From: VXPQ01 sp965232485
Lineage (GTDB): Bacteria; Bacteroidota; Rhodothermia; Rhodothermales; VXPQ01
Direction: 5' to 3'
Assembly: GCA_965232485.1 (NCBI GenBank)
Contig: OZ246975.1
Span: 1,798,001-1,862,000 of the forward strand
Length of the DNA stretch: 64,000 nucleotides
A program made the translations under genes and the position numbers. Positions 42,945-51,478 of the stretch are shown here, one piece after another. How positions within the stretch are numbered: the first letter of the stretch is position 1; each line of letters opens with the position of its first letter. The notes below the pieces were generated by a model. The model was given only the letters and a program-made list of their open reading frames with translations, made no database searches and was not told the origin of the DNA.

Positions 42945-43784
42945 CTACCCGATGTGTATCTGCAATTCCTCGCGCCGGTGCTTCTGGCGAAGTTTGCGAA
43001 GGGCTTTTTCCTTGATTTGACGAACGCGCTCGCGGGTCAGATCGAAACGCTGGCCTATTTCCTCAAGCGTCAGCGGATGCTCGCGCCCGATTCCGAAATA
43101 CAGGCGGGTAATCTCCGCTTCCCGTTCCTGCAAGAGGTCCAGCGCATATTCGATATCGATTTTGATGGAGTCTTTCAGGAGAGGGTCATCGGGAGAAATG
43201 TCTTCGTCGTCAGAAAATATATCCAGTAAACTATTGTCGTCGTCTTCGTTGAACGGCGCATCCATCGAGAGGTGGCGGCCCGTATGCTGCATGGCCTCGC
43301 GGACCTTGTGCACTTCGATTTCCAGGTCCTCGGCCAATTCCTCGATGTTCGGCGCGCGCTCGTACTCCTGCGAAAGCCGGGCGCTGGTCTTGCGAATCTT
43401 CGAAATTGTGCCGATGCGGTTCAGCGGCAATCGCACGACGCGACTTTGTTCGGCCAGGGCCTGCAGGATGGCTTGGCGAATCCACCACACCGCATAGGAG
43501 ATAAATTTGAAGCCGCGGGTCTCGTCAAAACGCTGGGCCGCCTTGATGAGTCCGTAATTTCCTTCGTTGATCAGGTCGGCGAGAGACAATCCCTGCCCCT
43601 GATACTTTTTGGCCACGGAAACCACGAAGCGGAGATTCGCACGAGTCAATTTGTGCAATGCTTCCTGATCTCCACTATGGATACGCTGGGCCAGATACAC
43701 CTCTTCATCCGGTTCAAGAAGCGGGATGCGACCGATCTCCTGGAGATACTGGTCCAGCATCCGCTGCTGACGAGGGACATACAT
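42945..43784 (-). CDS. Primary-type RNA polymerase sigma factor (RpoD/SigA family)
   Basis: Sigma factor of 279 residues with regions 1.2, 2, 3 and 4 and no region 1.1, the compact form usual for the Bacteroidota housekeeping sigma. DQYLQEIGRIPLL is region 1.2. LRFVVSVAKKYQGQGLSLADLINEGN and RFDETRGFKFISYAVWWIRQAI are region 2, and LTLEEIGQRFDLTRERVRQIKEKALRKLR is the region 4 helix-turn-helix; all are quoted as motifs. It stands alone between the VOC and GH3 genes. I treat it as the main sigma factor, but a second group-2 paralogue elsewhere cannot be excluded. Confidence 0.93.
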   Translation of the reverse strand: MYVPRQQRMLDQYLQEIGRIPLLEPDEEVYLAQRIHSGDQEALHKLTRANLRFVVSVAKKYQGQGLSLADLINEGNYGLIKAAQRFDETRGFKFISYAVWWIRQAILQALAEQSRVVRLPLNRIGTISKIRKTSARLSQEYERAPNIEELAEDLEIEVHKVREAMQHTGRHLSMDAPFNEDDDNSLLDIFSDDEDISPDDPLLKDSIKIDIEYALDLLQEREAEITRLYFGIGREHPLTLEEIGQRFDLTRERVRQIKEKALRKLRQKHRREELQIHIG

Positions 43785-44004
43785 AGGGCTGGGGTTGTAG
43801 CGGTAGTACGGGGAAGGGTTTGCCGTTTATTGGAAAAAATCTGAACGAGGCGCCCTGCGCACCGCGAAGCCGGAAAAGCATAGGCCTCCTTGGCGCCACA
43901 TCGTATCGAATCGGTTACAATTCATGCCTGCAAGCCAAAAAAGTTCCGAATGGGTCCACGATTTCGATGCAAAGGGGCGCATTGGCTACATGACGCGCAT
44001 TAAT

Positions 44005-44026
44005 GGACACGCTGATTATTGACTCC
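44005..44026 (+). repeat. Degenerate element end downstream of GH3 gene
   Basis: GGACACGCTGATTATTGACTCC (first 20 bases shown suffice) resembles GGATACGCTGATTAAGTCC with a two-base insertion and one change. It lies in the 249-base gap between the GH3 stop and the sigma factor start. It is weaker than the other copies. Confidence 0.35.
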
Positions 44027-44033
44027 AAACATG

Positions 44034-45644
44034 CTACCGGCGTTCCCCTGCATGGGTTTCTGGCTTGAGCAAAGCAATCACAGCGTCGGCGACGTCGCGC
44101 TGCCCGGACATGCGCGGCACCTTGGTTTGACCGCTTACTTGCCGCCGCGTTTCCCGAAGCCACGCATAAAATGCGCCGGGGGGCAACGCCACCACGTCAG
44201 GCAAGCCGAAGGCTTGCGCCTCGCGACGAATCCGGTAATGCCGGTTCACCTCGTTGAGGTAATCGTCTATGGCGCTCGCAAAAAGATCCATGCTGTCCGG
44301 CAATCGTTCAAACTCCACAAGCCACTGATGCGCCGGGGAACGATCCGGCGCCGGGAAATTCGGGGCAACATGGAAATCGCGAATCTGCGCCCCGGTGCGC
44401 TCGCAGGCCGCATGCAACGCATGGCGGGCCTCCTCGCTGAAAACGGCTTCCCCGTACTTGTCCATCATCTCGCTCGTGCGGCCCGCCACAAAAATTTTAT
44501 GCGGCGAGGTCTCCGTGAAACGCACGACGTCCCCAACGGGATAGCCCCAAAGCCCGCTGCACGTGGAAACGAAAAGGCCGTACCGCACATCGGTTTCCAC
44601 TTCGCCAAGGGTATGCCGCCGTGCATTCGGATCGTTGATTTCGTCCATCCGGACAAATTCGAAAAATACGCCGTTGTCGATGTGCAGCATCATGGCCGGA
44701 TCGGCCGCATCGTTCTGAAAGGAAAAAAACCCTTCCGAGGCGCCATATACTTCCAGAAAGCGCAGGTTCGGCAAGGCGATCTTCTCCCGCAGCAGTTCCC
44801 GATAGGAACTCAACGCCACGCCTCCGGCAATGAATACCTGCAACCGGGGCCATACATCGGCAACGGTCCTGGCGACAGAGCCAAACTGTTCCCGGTGCTG
44901 CCGGACCAGTTCATCGAAAAAGATCATGGACCAGGATGGAACCATAATCAGACAGCGCACATCCATGCCAATGGTCCGCCGGGCCACCGCGCGCAACTTT
45001 TCTTCCCAATTCGGCAGAAAAGCCATTTCGTTCGGGACGGCCTGAAGAATGTGGCGGTATAAAAACGGCACATGTTCCGCCTGAAGCCCGCTCACTTCCC
45101 CGATTTTCATGCCAGGATAGGCCGGGTCCTCTTCAATGCGGCCGGGCAACGCAACATGCTTGCCCAGCAAGTACCCGATATTGCCCGTGCGGGTCAAATG
45201 CGTCAGGCCGACCGCGAGCGAGAACCGACGATTCGCAGCAAGCATGTCGGCGCTCACCGGAATGATTTTACCGGCGGAGGTGGTCCCGCTGGATACCGCG
45301 AAGTGTCGAAACGCGCCGGGCCATATCACATCGCGCGCGCCCGCGCGGATACGACGTATATCCTCCTCGAAATCGGCGTAGGCATGCAACGGAACGCGGG
45401 CCTGATATGCAGCCGCCACGTCCCGGGCGCGGGCGATCTCCCCAAACCCGTATCGGCGGCCCCACTCCGTATCGGCGGCCCGACGCAACAAACCACGCAA
45501 CAAAGTCTGTTGAACCCGCGCCGGATTTTTCCAGTATCCGGTCATTGGGACAAGCGTTCGCGGGAACAAACAGGTCGCCGGTTTTTCGCCAACGTTTGGC
45601 GAACGATCCGGAGCGGCACCGTTTGCGCCTGACAAAGTAAACAT
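44034..45644 (-). CDS. GH3 family acyl-acid amido synthetase-like protein
   Basis: A 536-residue member of the GH3 branch of the ANL adenylating superfamily, known in plants for conjugating jasmonate and auxin to amino acids. The ATP-binding loop is HFAVSSGTTSAGKIIPVS. Further motifs are FLEVYGASEGFFSFQ and LWGYPVGDVVRFTETSPHKIFVAGRTSEMM. MDKYGEAVFSE precedes a C-terminal domain with HQWLVEFERLP. The bacterial substrate is unknown. The ATG at 45644 is used rather than a TTG two codons earlier; an internal ATG at 45545 is also possible. It diverges from folP with a 29-base gap. Confidence 0.88.
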   Translation of the reverse strand: MFTLSGANGAAPDRSPNVGEKPATCLFPRTLVPMTGYWKNPARVQQTLLRGLLRRAADTEWGRRYGFGEIARARDVAAAYQARVPLHAYADFEEDIRRIRAGARDVIWPGAFRHFAVSSGTTSAGKIIPVSADMLAANRRFSLAVGLTHLTRTGNIGYLLGKHVALPGRIEEDPAYPGMKIGEVSGLQAEHVPFLYRHILQAVPNEMAFLPNWEEKLRAVARRTIGMDVRCLIMVPSWSMIFFDELVRQHREQFGSVARTVADVWPRLQVFIAGGVALSSYRELLREKIALPNLRFLEVYGASEGFFSFQNDAADPAMMLHIDNGVFFEFVRMDEINDPNARRHTLGEVETDVRYGLFVSTCSGLWGYPVGDVVRFTETSPHKIFVAGRTSEMMDKYGEAVFSEEARHALHAACERTGAQIRDFHVAPNFPAPDRSPAHQWLVEFERLPDSMDLFASAIDDYLNEVNRHYRIRREAQAFGLPDVVALPPGAFYAWLRETRRQVSGQTKVPRMSGQRDVADAVIALLKPETHAGERR

Positions 45645-45673
45645 ACCCAAGACAACGTCCGAAACAGGTTTTT

Positions 45674-46597
45674 ATGTTTGAAATACACCCCGAAAAAACG
45701 AAATCAGACCCGGATGCGTTCCTGTTGCGCGTACGCGGACATATGCTGGATTGCACGCCAGGCAAACCCGGCGGAACCCATGTCATGGGCATTCTGAACG
45801 TAACCCCGGACTCGTTTTCGGACGGCGGGGCGTACGTTTCCGTACCCGCGGCGGTGCAACGCGTCGGGGAAATGCTCGACGAAGGCGCTTCGATCATCGA
45901 CATCGGGGGAGAATCCTCCCGCCCACGCGGCAAAGTGTATGGCGAAGGGGCCGCCGCCGTTCCGGTCCGCGAAGAAATAAATCGCGTACTTCCCGTGGTG
46001 GAAGCCGTAATCGATCGTTTTCCCGGGGCTATCTTGTCTATCGACACCTGGAAGCCGGATGTGGCGGAGGCGGCGCTCGCTGCGGGAGCGCACATCGTCA
46101 ATGACGTAACCGGGCTTAGATACACCGCCGAAACGGCGACCGTTGCAGCCGGGTACAATGCCCCGCTCGTACTGATGCACGCTATCGGCAAACCCGGGGA
46201 CATGCCCGCCCGACATGAGTACACATGTGTTGCGGACGAAGTCGCCGCGTCGCTGGCCGATAGCATAAAGCGAGCCACAGAAGCGGGGGTCCGGCATATT
46301 GTCGTCGATCCCGGCTTCGGGTTCGGAAAAAGCCACGAAGAAAACCTGCAATTGCTTGGTGCGCTGGAAGATATATTGCTCTTGGGACGACCGGTCATGA
46401 TCGGCGTATCGCGAAAAAGCGCCATTGGCGCCCTGCTGGGTACGTCCGACAACCCGGCCCCGATCCAGGAACGGCTTTTCGGGTCCCTTGGAGCGACGGC
46501 GGTCGGGGTCCTGCGGGGCGCTTCCATCGTACGAACCCACGACGTCCGCCCCACGGTGGAATTGCTCCGGGGCATGCACGCCGTCCTGTATGCATAG
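45674..46597 (+). CDS. folP: Dihydropteroate synthase
   Basis: Condenses dihydropterin pyrophosphate with p-aminobenzoate in folate synthesis. This 307-residue TIM barrel has VMGILNVTPDSFSDGG, IDIGGESSRPRGKVYGEG, LSIDTWKPDVAEAAL, IVNDVTGL, VVDPGFGFGKSHEENL and GVSRKSAIGALLG. About 35 residues precede the core. The standard sulfa-binding loops are present. It starts the folP-cdaA-pcm unit, with cdaA 30 bases later; this folP-cdaA pairing is often seen in Bacteroidota. Confidence 0.96.
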   Translation: MFEIHPEKTKSDPDAFLLRVRGHMLDCTPGKPGGTHVMGILNVTPDSFSDGGAYVSVPAAVQRVGEMLDEGASIIDIGGESSRPRGKVYGEGAAAVPVREEINRVLPVVEAVIDRFPGAILSIDTWKPDVAEAALAAGAHIVNDVTGLRYTAETATVAAGYNAPLVLMHAIGKPGDMPARHEYTCVADEVAASLADSIKRATEAGVRHIVVDPGFGFGKSHEENLQLLGALEDILLLGRPVMIGVSRKSAIGALLGTSDNPAPIQERLFGSLGATAVGVLRGASIVRTHDVRPTVELLRGMHAVLYA

Positions 46598-46627
46598 GCA
46601 TAAACCACGCCGGAATACGATCGCATT

Positions 46628-47425
46628 GTGCAGATAACCGACTGGATCATACCGCTTCGCATCGTCGATTTCGTCGAAATCGCCGCAGTGTCGTACATCC
46701 TGTACAAACTCTACCGGTTCATGCGGGGCACGATCGCCCTGCAAATATTAATCGGACTCGTGGCGCTGTACATCGTGCAAGTGATCGTGACCGCCGTGGA
46801 CATGACCATGCTCCCGGCGCTTTTTTCGTCGATCGGGGAAGTGGCCGTGCTGGCGGTCATTATTCTTTTTCAACCCGAAATACGGCGCGTACTGCTCTTG
46901 CTGGGCCGCAATCCGCTCGTAAGGCGCTTCGTGCGTTCTCCCGTACAGGAACAGATCATGAAAGAGGTCCTTGCCGCCGCGGACAAAATGAGCAAGAGCC
47001 ATGTGGGCGCATTGATTGCGTTCGAACGCTCTTCGGGTCTGCGAGACTACATCGAATCGGGCGTCGGCATTGAGGGCAATGTTTCCTGCGACTTGCTGAT
47101 CACTATCTTTCATGGACAAAATCCCCTGCATGACGGAGCCGTGATCATAAGCGGCCACCGTATAGAAGCCGCACGCTGCATCTTGCCGGTCTCAAGCAAC
47201 ATAAAACCGGGAGCCCCCATGGGGCTACGCCATCGCGCAGCGGTGGGCCTTTCTGAACAGACGGACGCTTTCGTCATCGTCGTGTCCGAAGAAACAGGCT
47301 ATATTTCCGTGTCGGCGGATGGCGAATTGCGACAAAACCTGTCCTTTGACGCCCTGCGGACAAGCCTCGCCGAGGCGTTGACCCACCGCCCCAGCCATGA
47401 ACCACCTGCTCCTCCCGAGATGTAA
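46628..47425 (+). CDS. cdaA: Diadenylate cyclase CdaA
   Basis: Membrane enzyme that makes cyclic di-AMP from two ATP, affecting potassium balance and wall homeostasis. Three transmembrane helices (about 12-30, 37-56, 67-83) precede the DAC domain. Catalytic motifs are DGA (169-171 in PLHDGAVIISG) and RHRAA (201-205 in MGLRHRAAVGLSE). GVGIEGNVSCDLL is also typical. The start is a GTG at 46628. The 265-residue length fits CdaA rather than DisA or CdaS. No CdaR is adjacent; pcm follows after two bases. Confidence 0.96.
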   Translation: MQITDWIIPLRIVDFVEIAAVSYILYKLYRFMRGTIALQILIGLVALYIVQVIVTAVDMTMLPALFSSIGEVAVLAVIILFQPEIRRVLLLLGRNPLVRRFVRSPVQEQIMKEVLAAADKMSKSHVGALIAFERSSGLRDYIESGVGIEGNVSCDLLITIFHGQNPLHDGAVIISGHRIEAARCILPVSSNIKPGAPMGLRHRAAVGLSEQTDAFVIVVSEETGYISVSADGELRQNLSFDALRTSLAEALTHRPSHEPPAPPEM

Positions 47426-47427
47426 CC

Positions 47428-48096
47428 ATGCTACGTGACGGGGTATTCGACCGGCGACGACAGCGGCTTGTGGATCAGATGCGAGAGAACGGCGTCAGCG
47501 ACGAACGCGTACTGACCGCTATCGGCTCGGTGCATCGGCATCGGTTCGTAGAAAAAGCGTTCCGCCCGCGCGCCTATGAAGACGAGGCGCTGCCCATCGG
47601 GATGAAGCAAACCATATCGCAACCCTTTACGGTGGCCTACCAGACCATGTTGCTGAGTCCGCAGCCAGGCGACCGGATTCTCGAAGTGGGGACCGGAAGC
47701 GGATATCAAGCCGCCGTACTCTGCGAAATGGGCGCACGCGTATTTTCCATTGAGCGACACAGGCCGCTCCTCGCGCGTACGCGCAGCATTCTTGCGGAGC
47801 TTGGCTACCGGGTCGCGCTAAAAGTCGGCGACGGTACGCTCGGGTGGATATCCCAGGCTCCATTCGATGGCGTCGTGGTTACGGCCGGCGCATCGGAGGC
47901 CCCGGAAACGCTGCTCCGCCAACTGCGCATTGAAGGCGAAGACGACAAACCCGCCGGGCGACTGGTCGTCCCCGTCGGCGATCGCCAGACACAGACCATG
48001 TATCTGTACCGGCGGCTCGGCGAAGATCGCTACGAACAAACGGCCAGTCGGAAATTCAAGTTCGTCCCGCTGATCGGCCAGCAGGGCGGTCTGTAG
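47428..48096 (+). CDS. pcm: Protein-L-isoaspartate O-methyltransferase
   Basis: SAM-dependent repair enzyme for isoaspartyl residues in aged proteins, 222 residues. ILEVGTGSGYQAAVLCEMG is the SAM-binding motif I. MKQTISQPFTVAYQTMLL is the substrate-site block, followed by GVVVTAGASEAPETLLRQL and GRLVVPVG. It starts two bases after the cdaA stop and converges with the membrane GAF protein 13 bases away. Confidence 0.95.
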   Translation: MLRDGVFDRRRQRLVDQMRENGVSDERVLTAIGSVHRHRFVEKAFRPRAYEDEALPIGMKQTISQPFTVAYQTMLLSPQPGDRILEVGTGSGYQAAVLCEMGARVFSIERHRPLLARTRSILAELGYRVALKVGDGTLGWISQAPFDGVVVTAGASEAPETLLRQLRIEGEDDKPAGRLVVPVGDRQTQTMYLYRRLGEDRYEQTASRKFKFVPLIGQQGGL

Positions 48097-48109
48097 AATC
48101 GCCGCGGGA

Positions 48110-49513
48110 CTACCCGACGATGGTGGCCACGCCGGTGGAGAACGCTTCCCGAAGCGCTTGCGTGGCCTCCCTGCGAAGCGCTTCCGCGCTGGCGTTGCCT
48201 TCGTCCAGCACGGCAATGCCTATGCTCGCCCCGGCCCCCGGCAATCCGGAATGGTTAAGCATATCCTGCTGAAACCGGATCGCCCATTGCTCTACGGCGT
48301 CGCCCTCTTCCTTGAAGAATACGCCGAACAGCAACTCCCCGAACCGCTCGACGCGCGCGCCGCGGACGGTCTCTCGCAGCCGCCGCACCAGCAAACTCTC
48401 CGCTTGCATGACCGCCCGCTGCCCCCCTTCATCCGCAATCTCCTCGGCGCAATTCAGGTATACAAGCGCCAGGGCAAGGGGCGTATCCTGGCTTTGCGCC
48501 CGCTGTATCTCCTCATCGACGATTTCGCTCCGCGGACGCACATCCTCTTTCGCTTCCCGCAAAAGTTCGTCGCTAATGCCCATCTCAAGAATATTGCCCA
48601 AAAGCTGGGCAAAGTGAATAGACATGATTTGTTTCTCCTCGGAACGGAGCGTGTGCTCCCGCATCGTATCGGCAAGCAGCACGTACTGGGCCAGCGAGGA
48701 GGGAACAAGAACCGGAGCAAGAATCACTTGCTTGATTGGGACCCGTTGCCGGTAATATCCGCACACATTGCCTGCAAGCTGGCCTTCGGATCCGCGAAGC
48801 ACATGCAACCCCGGCTGCCGATGTTCCCATTGCAAGAGCGGCGTCTTCGATACGAAAGAACCGCTGCCGCGCGCGTTGCGGTTCACGCTCACGATGGCCT
48901 CGATATGGTATTCGGGCGCTCTGTTCGGCTGCCGCAACAAGCAAACCGTATCGGCTCGAGTAATGGCGCGGTACGACTGCATATACGGAAGAAGGACCTC
49001 GCGCAGCGATTTGTGCGACGACTCGTTGACGGCTATCCGAACGCTCTGCGAATATTCCTGAATGGAAAAATCCAGCGTACCCTGCACCGGCGCGGTCAAC
49101 CGGGAAATTTTCGGCTTCGCGCTTGCGGAACCGTTCGCGCTGGTCGCCGCCGACCCATTTCCCGAAACGGCGTCCGCCGAAAGATTTTCCTCGTATTCTC
49201 CAGATCCGTTGGCGGCGCCCTTCGGGCGAATTTCCAGAATACCCAGCGACGCCAGGTCCTTTTGTCTTTCGTCGTCGCGTTCCTCCTCTTCCGCGGATGC
49301 GTCGGAGGCCGCGTCGGACCGGGGTTCCGGCTTCTCTTTCCTGACTTGCTTGTACCGGGTGCGCCGTCGATGTCGCCGTACGACATGAATGATCGCCATA
49401 ATCAGGGCAACGACCAAGGCGCCCCCCGCCGCCCAAAACAGAAGGGGTTGATCAATAACCAGCGCCAATACAGCGGCCACCGCCGCCACGATGACAAAAA
49501 GAATGCGGAACAT
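48110..49513 (-). CDS. Membrane protein with GAF-like and degenerate GGDEF-like domains
   Basis: A 467-residue protein whose function I do not recognise. Two hydrophobic helices (about 3-19 and 25-46) are followed by a basic stretch RRHRRRTRYK and a long acidic, Ser/Asn-rich linker (to about 145). A GAF-like sensor region follows at about 165-305. The C-terminal 125 residues resemble a diguanylate cyclase fold, but where GGDEF should stand it reads ERFGELLFGVFF, so it is probably inactive. RRLRETVRGARVERFGE and FQQDMLNHSG keep the family pattern. A consensus promoter lies upstream at 49599-49627. Confidence 0.7.
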   Translation of the reverse strand: MFRILFVIVAAVAAVLALVIDQPLLFWAAGGALVVALIMAIIHVVRRHRRRTRYKQVRKEKPEPRSDAASDASAEEEERDDERQKDLASLGILEIRPKGAANGSGEYEENLSADAVSGNGSAATSANGSASAKPKISRLTAPVQGTLDFSIQEYSQSVRIAVNESSHKSLREVLLPYMQSYRAITRADTVCLLRQPNRAPEYHIEAIVSVNRNARGSGSFVSKTPLLQWEHRQPGLHVLRGSEGQLAGNVCGYYRQRVPIKQVILAPVLVPSSLAQYVLLADTMREHTLRSEEKQIMSIHFAQLLGNILEMGISDELLREAKEDVRPRSEIVDEEIQRAQSQDTPLALALVYLNCAEEIADEGGQRAVMQAESLLVRRLRETVRGARVERFGELLFGVFFKEEGDAVEQWAIRFQQDMLNHSGLPGAGASIGIAVLDEGNASAEALRREATQALREAFSTGVATIVG

Positions 49514-49598
49514 ATTCTGTCATGTCCTGCCTGTGAACACGGGAGCGAAAACGAGGCAAAGGCCGCATTGTATTGGGTGGATACAAAATGCCCGAAAT

Positions 49599-49627
49599 AA
49601 TATACAAAACAGAAAAGACAATGTCAA
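49599..49627 (-). promoter_or_regulatory. Sigma-70 consensus promoter of GAF/GGDEF-like gene
   Basis: On the minus strand: TTGACA (49627-49622), 17-base spacer, TATATT (49604-49599). It is in an AT-rich gap. The predicted start is about 49592, leaving a leader of about 80 bases before the ATG at 49513. Confidence 0.75.
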
Positions 49628-49733
49628 CAAAATGTAAAGTTATCCGCACTGCGCCCGGCAGATATCCACAGGCTGTCGGAATCGATTTCGGAACAGACCA
49701 ACCTGAAAATCAGGAAGAGGGGTTCCCTGACGA

Positions 49734-50615
49734 CTAATGCAGCGCTATGTTTCCTATCACCTTGCGAAACGCAAAGCGAGAACCGATCCATCCAAGCGCG
49801 AGGCCGCATAGCGCAAGGCCGCCAAGCGCGACAAGCAACCAGGCATTCGGCAACACGCTCATTTGCGGAAGATATCGCTGCGCCAGCACATACAATCCCC
49901 AGAGCAGCAGAAAAGCCAATACGGCGGACGCCATCCCTTGCGCCATGCCTTCCACCACGAAGGGCCGCCGAATAAAGCGCTCAGTGGCGCCCACCAGTTT
50001 CATGGTGCGAATGAGCAGGCGCCGCGCATACATCGTAAGGCGAATCGTGTTGGCCACCAGAAATATGGACGTCAGCACGACAATGCTCCCGATCGCCAGG
50101 CCAACCATGGCCAGCAGGCGCAGATTTTCCTGCACCTTGGCGAGCAGAGCGCTGTTAAAAACCACCTCGTCCACATGATCCCACGAACGGAATGCCCCGG
50201 CGAGCGCATCAAGACTATCCGGATGTGCATAGACGGGCGACACGCGAACCTTTATGGAAGCCGGCAGAAAAGGCGTATCCAGAAACACTTCGGCGCCCTC
50301 TCCAAATTCTTCCTGGAAAATAATGCGGGCGTCTCGCCGGGAAACAAATTCTGCGTCGGCGACGCCCCGCGTTCCTTCCACCTGAAGGCGAACGGCTGCA
50401 ATGGCGGCGTCCTCCGCCGATTCCTCCACAAAAATCTCCAGTTCGCCGACGCGCTGACGCAACCAGGTGGATACTTGTTGGGCTTCGTACGCAAGCCATG
50501 CAAAAAGCCCGATCATGGTCAGGGCCACCGTCATCGCGCTGATCGAAGTAAACGACGAAACCTGGGCGCGGCGCAACCCGGCCAATCCTTCCCGAATGCT
50601 GTATGGTATCCGCAT
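49734..50615 (-). CDS. ftsX: Cell division protein FtsX-like permease
   Basis: A 293-residue integral membrane protein that, with FtsE, controls division-site peptidoglycan hydrolases. One N-terminal helix (about 24-46) is followed by an extracytoplasmic domain (about 47-165). Three further helices and the motif VGATERFIRRPFVVEGMAQG complete the FtsX pattern. RAQVSSFTSISAMTVALTMIG is the typical N-terminal membrane entry. ftsE is not adjacent. Its start overlaps the pheA stop by one base (TAATG), so it is translationally coupled to the argS-pheA unit. Confidence 0.92.
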   Translation of the reverse strand: MRIPYSIREGLAGLRRAQVSSFTSISAMTVALTMIGLFAWLAYEAQQVSTWLRQRVGELEIFVEESAEDAAIAAVRLQVEGTRGVADAEFVSRRDARIIFQEEFGEGAEVFLDTPFLPASIKVRVSPVYAHPDSLDALAGAFRSWDHVDEVVFNSALLAKVQENLRLLAMVGLAIGSIVVLTSIFLVANTIRLTMYARRLLIRTMKLVGATERFIRRPFVVEGMAQGMASAVLAFLLLWGLYVLAQRYLPQMSVLPNAWLLVALGGLALCGLALGWIGSRFAFRKVIGNIALH

Positions 50616-51478
50616 TATTCTTGCGTTTTTCCGCTCCTGTACGACCCAAGCACCTTGAGGTACGAAGCAATTTCCCGAAGATGATCCAGCGCCAGTTCCA
50701 CCGGTTTGTCCGATGCGGAACCAAGCACATCAAGATAAAAACGATAATTGCCCGGACTGCCCACAAGCGGGCGGCTCTCTATCTTGAACAGGTCGAGTTC
50801 CCGAAGCGCAAATACGGCAAGGCTCTTGAAAAGGGCTCCAGGTACATTGGTGCGCATGGAAAACACAATGGATGTTTTCCAGTCTCGGCGGGCATCGGGA
50901 CTCGGCGGCGGCAATTCCCGCTTGCGCGAAAGCAGCAGAAACCGCGTATAATTCTGATGATTGTTTTCGATATCGGTTTCGAGAATGTCGAGCCCGTATA
51001 CCGCGGCGGCGCGGGCGCTCCCGATGGCGGCTTCGCTGGAAGAACCCTGCCTGGCCAAGTCCCGTACGGCGCCCGCCGTGTCGTAGGCAGCCACTGCGTC
51101 CGCGGACGGCAGGCGCGTTCGGAGAAAATGCCGACACTGACCAAGCGCCTGCGGATGAGAACGCACCACGCGAATATCATCAAGGGCCGCGCCTGATCGA
51201 GCGATCAGATTGTGCCGTATCCGCAATTGTATCTCGCCAACAATGAATACCTCGTGCATGCGCAACAGGTCGTAGCATGCATGCACGCTCCCGAACAACG
51301 AGTTTTCAATGGGAATAACTGCCCGCTCGACCGCTTCGCTCGACAGCGCCTCGAACACCTTTTCGAAGGACGGCAGGGGAACGCCTTCGGCGTCCGCGAG
51401 AAAGGTTCGCAACGCTTCCTCGCTGAAAGCGCCTGTCTCGCCCTGAAAAGCAATGCGTATGAAAGGAAATGACGACAT
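50615..51478 (-). CDS. pheA: Prephenate dehydratase
   Basis: Makes phenylpyruvate in phenylalanine synthesis, 287 residues. The catalytic domain begins IRIAFQGETGAFSEEA and includes PIENSLFGSVHACYDLL and the active-site NYTRFLLLS. A regulatory ACT domain follows, with GALFKSLAVFALRELDLFKIESRPLVG, quoted in part as the phenylalanine-binding ESRP motif. No chorismate mutase domain is present. The start at 51478 shares one base with the argS stop (TGATG), while the open frame extends 333 bases upstream inside argS without similarity. Confidence 0.95.
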   Translation of the reverse strand: MSSFPFIRIAFQGETGAFSEEALRTFLADAEGVPLPSFEKVFEALSSEAVERAVIPIENSLFGSVHACYDLLRMHEVFIVGEIQLRIRHNLIARSGAALDDIRVVRSHPQALGQCRHFLRTRLPSADAVAAYDTAGAVRDLARQGSSSEAAIGSARAAAVYGLDILETDIENNHQNYTRFLLLSRKRELPPPSPDARRDWKTSIVFSMRTNVPGALFKSLAVFALRELDLFKIESRPLVGSPGNYRFYLDVLGSASDKPVELALDHLREIASYLKVLGSYRSGKTQE

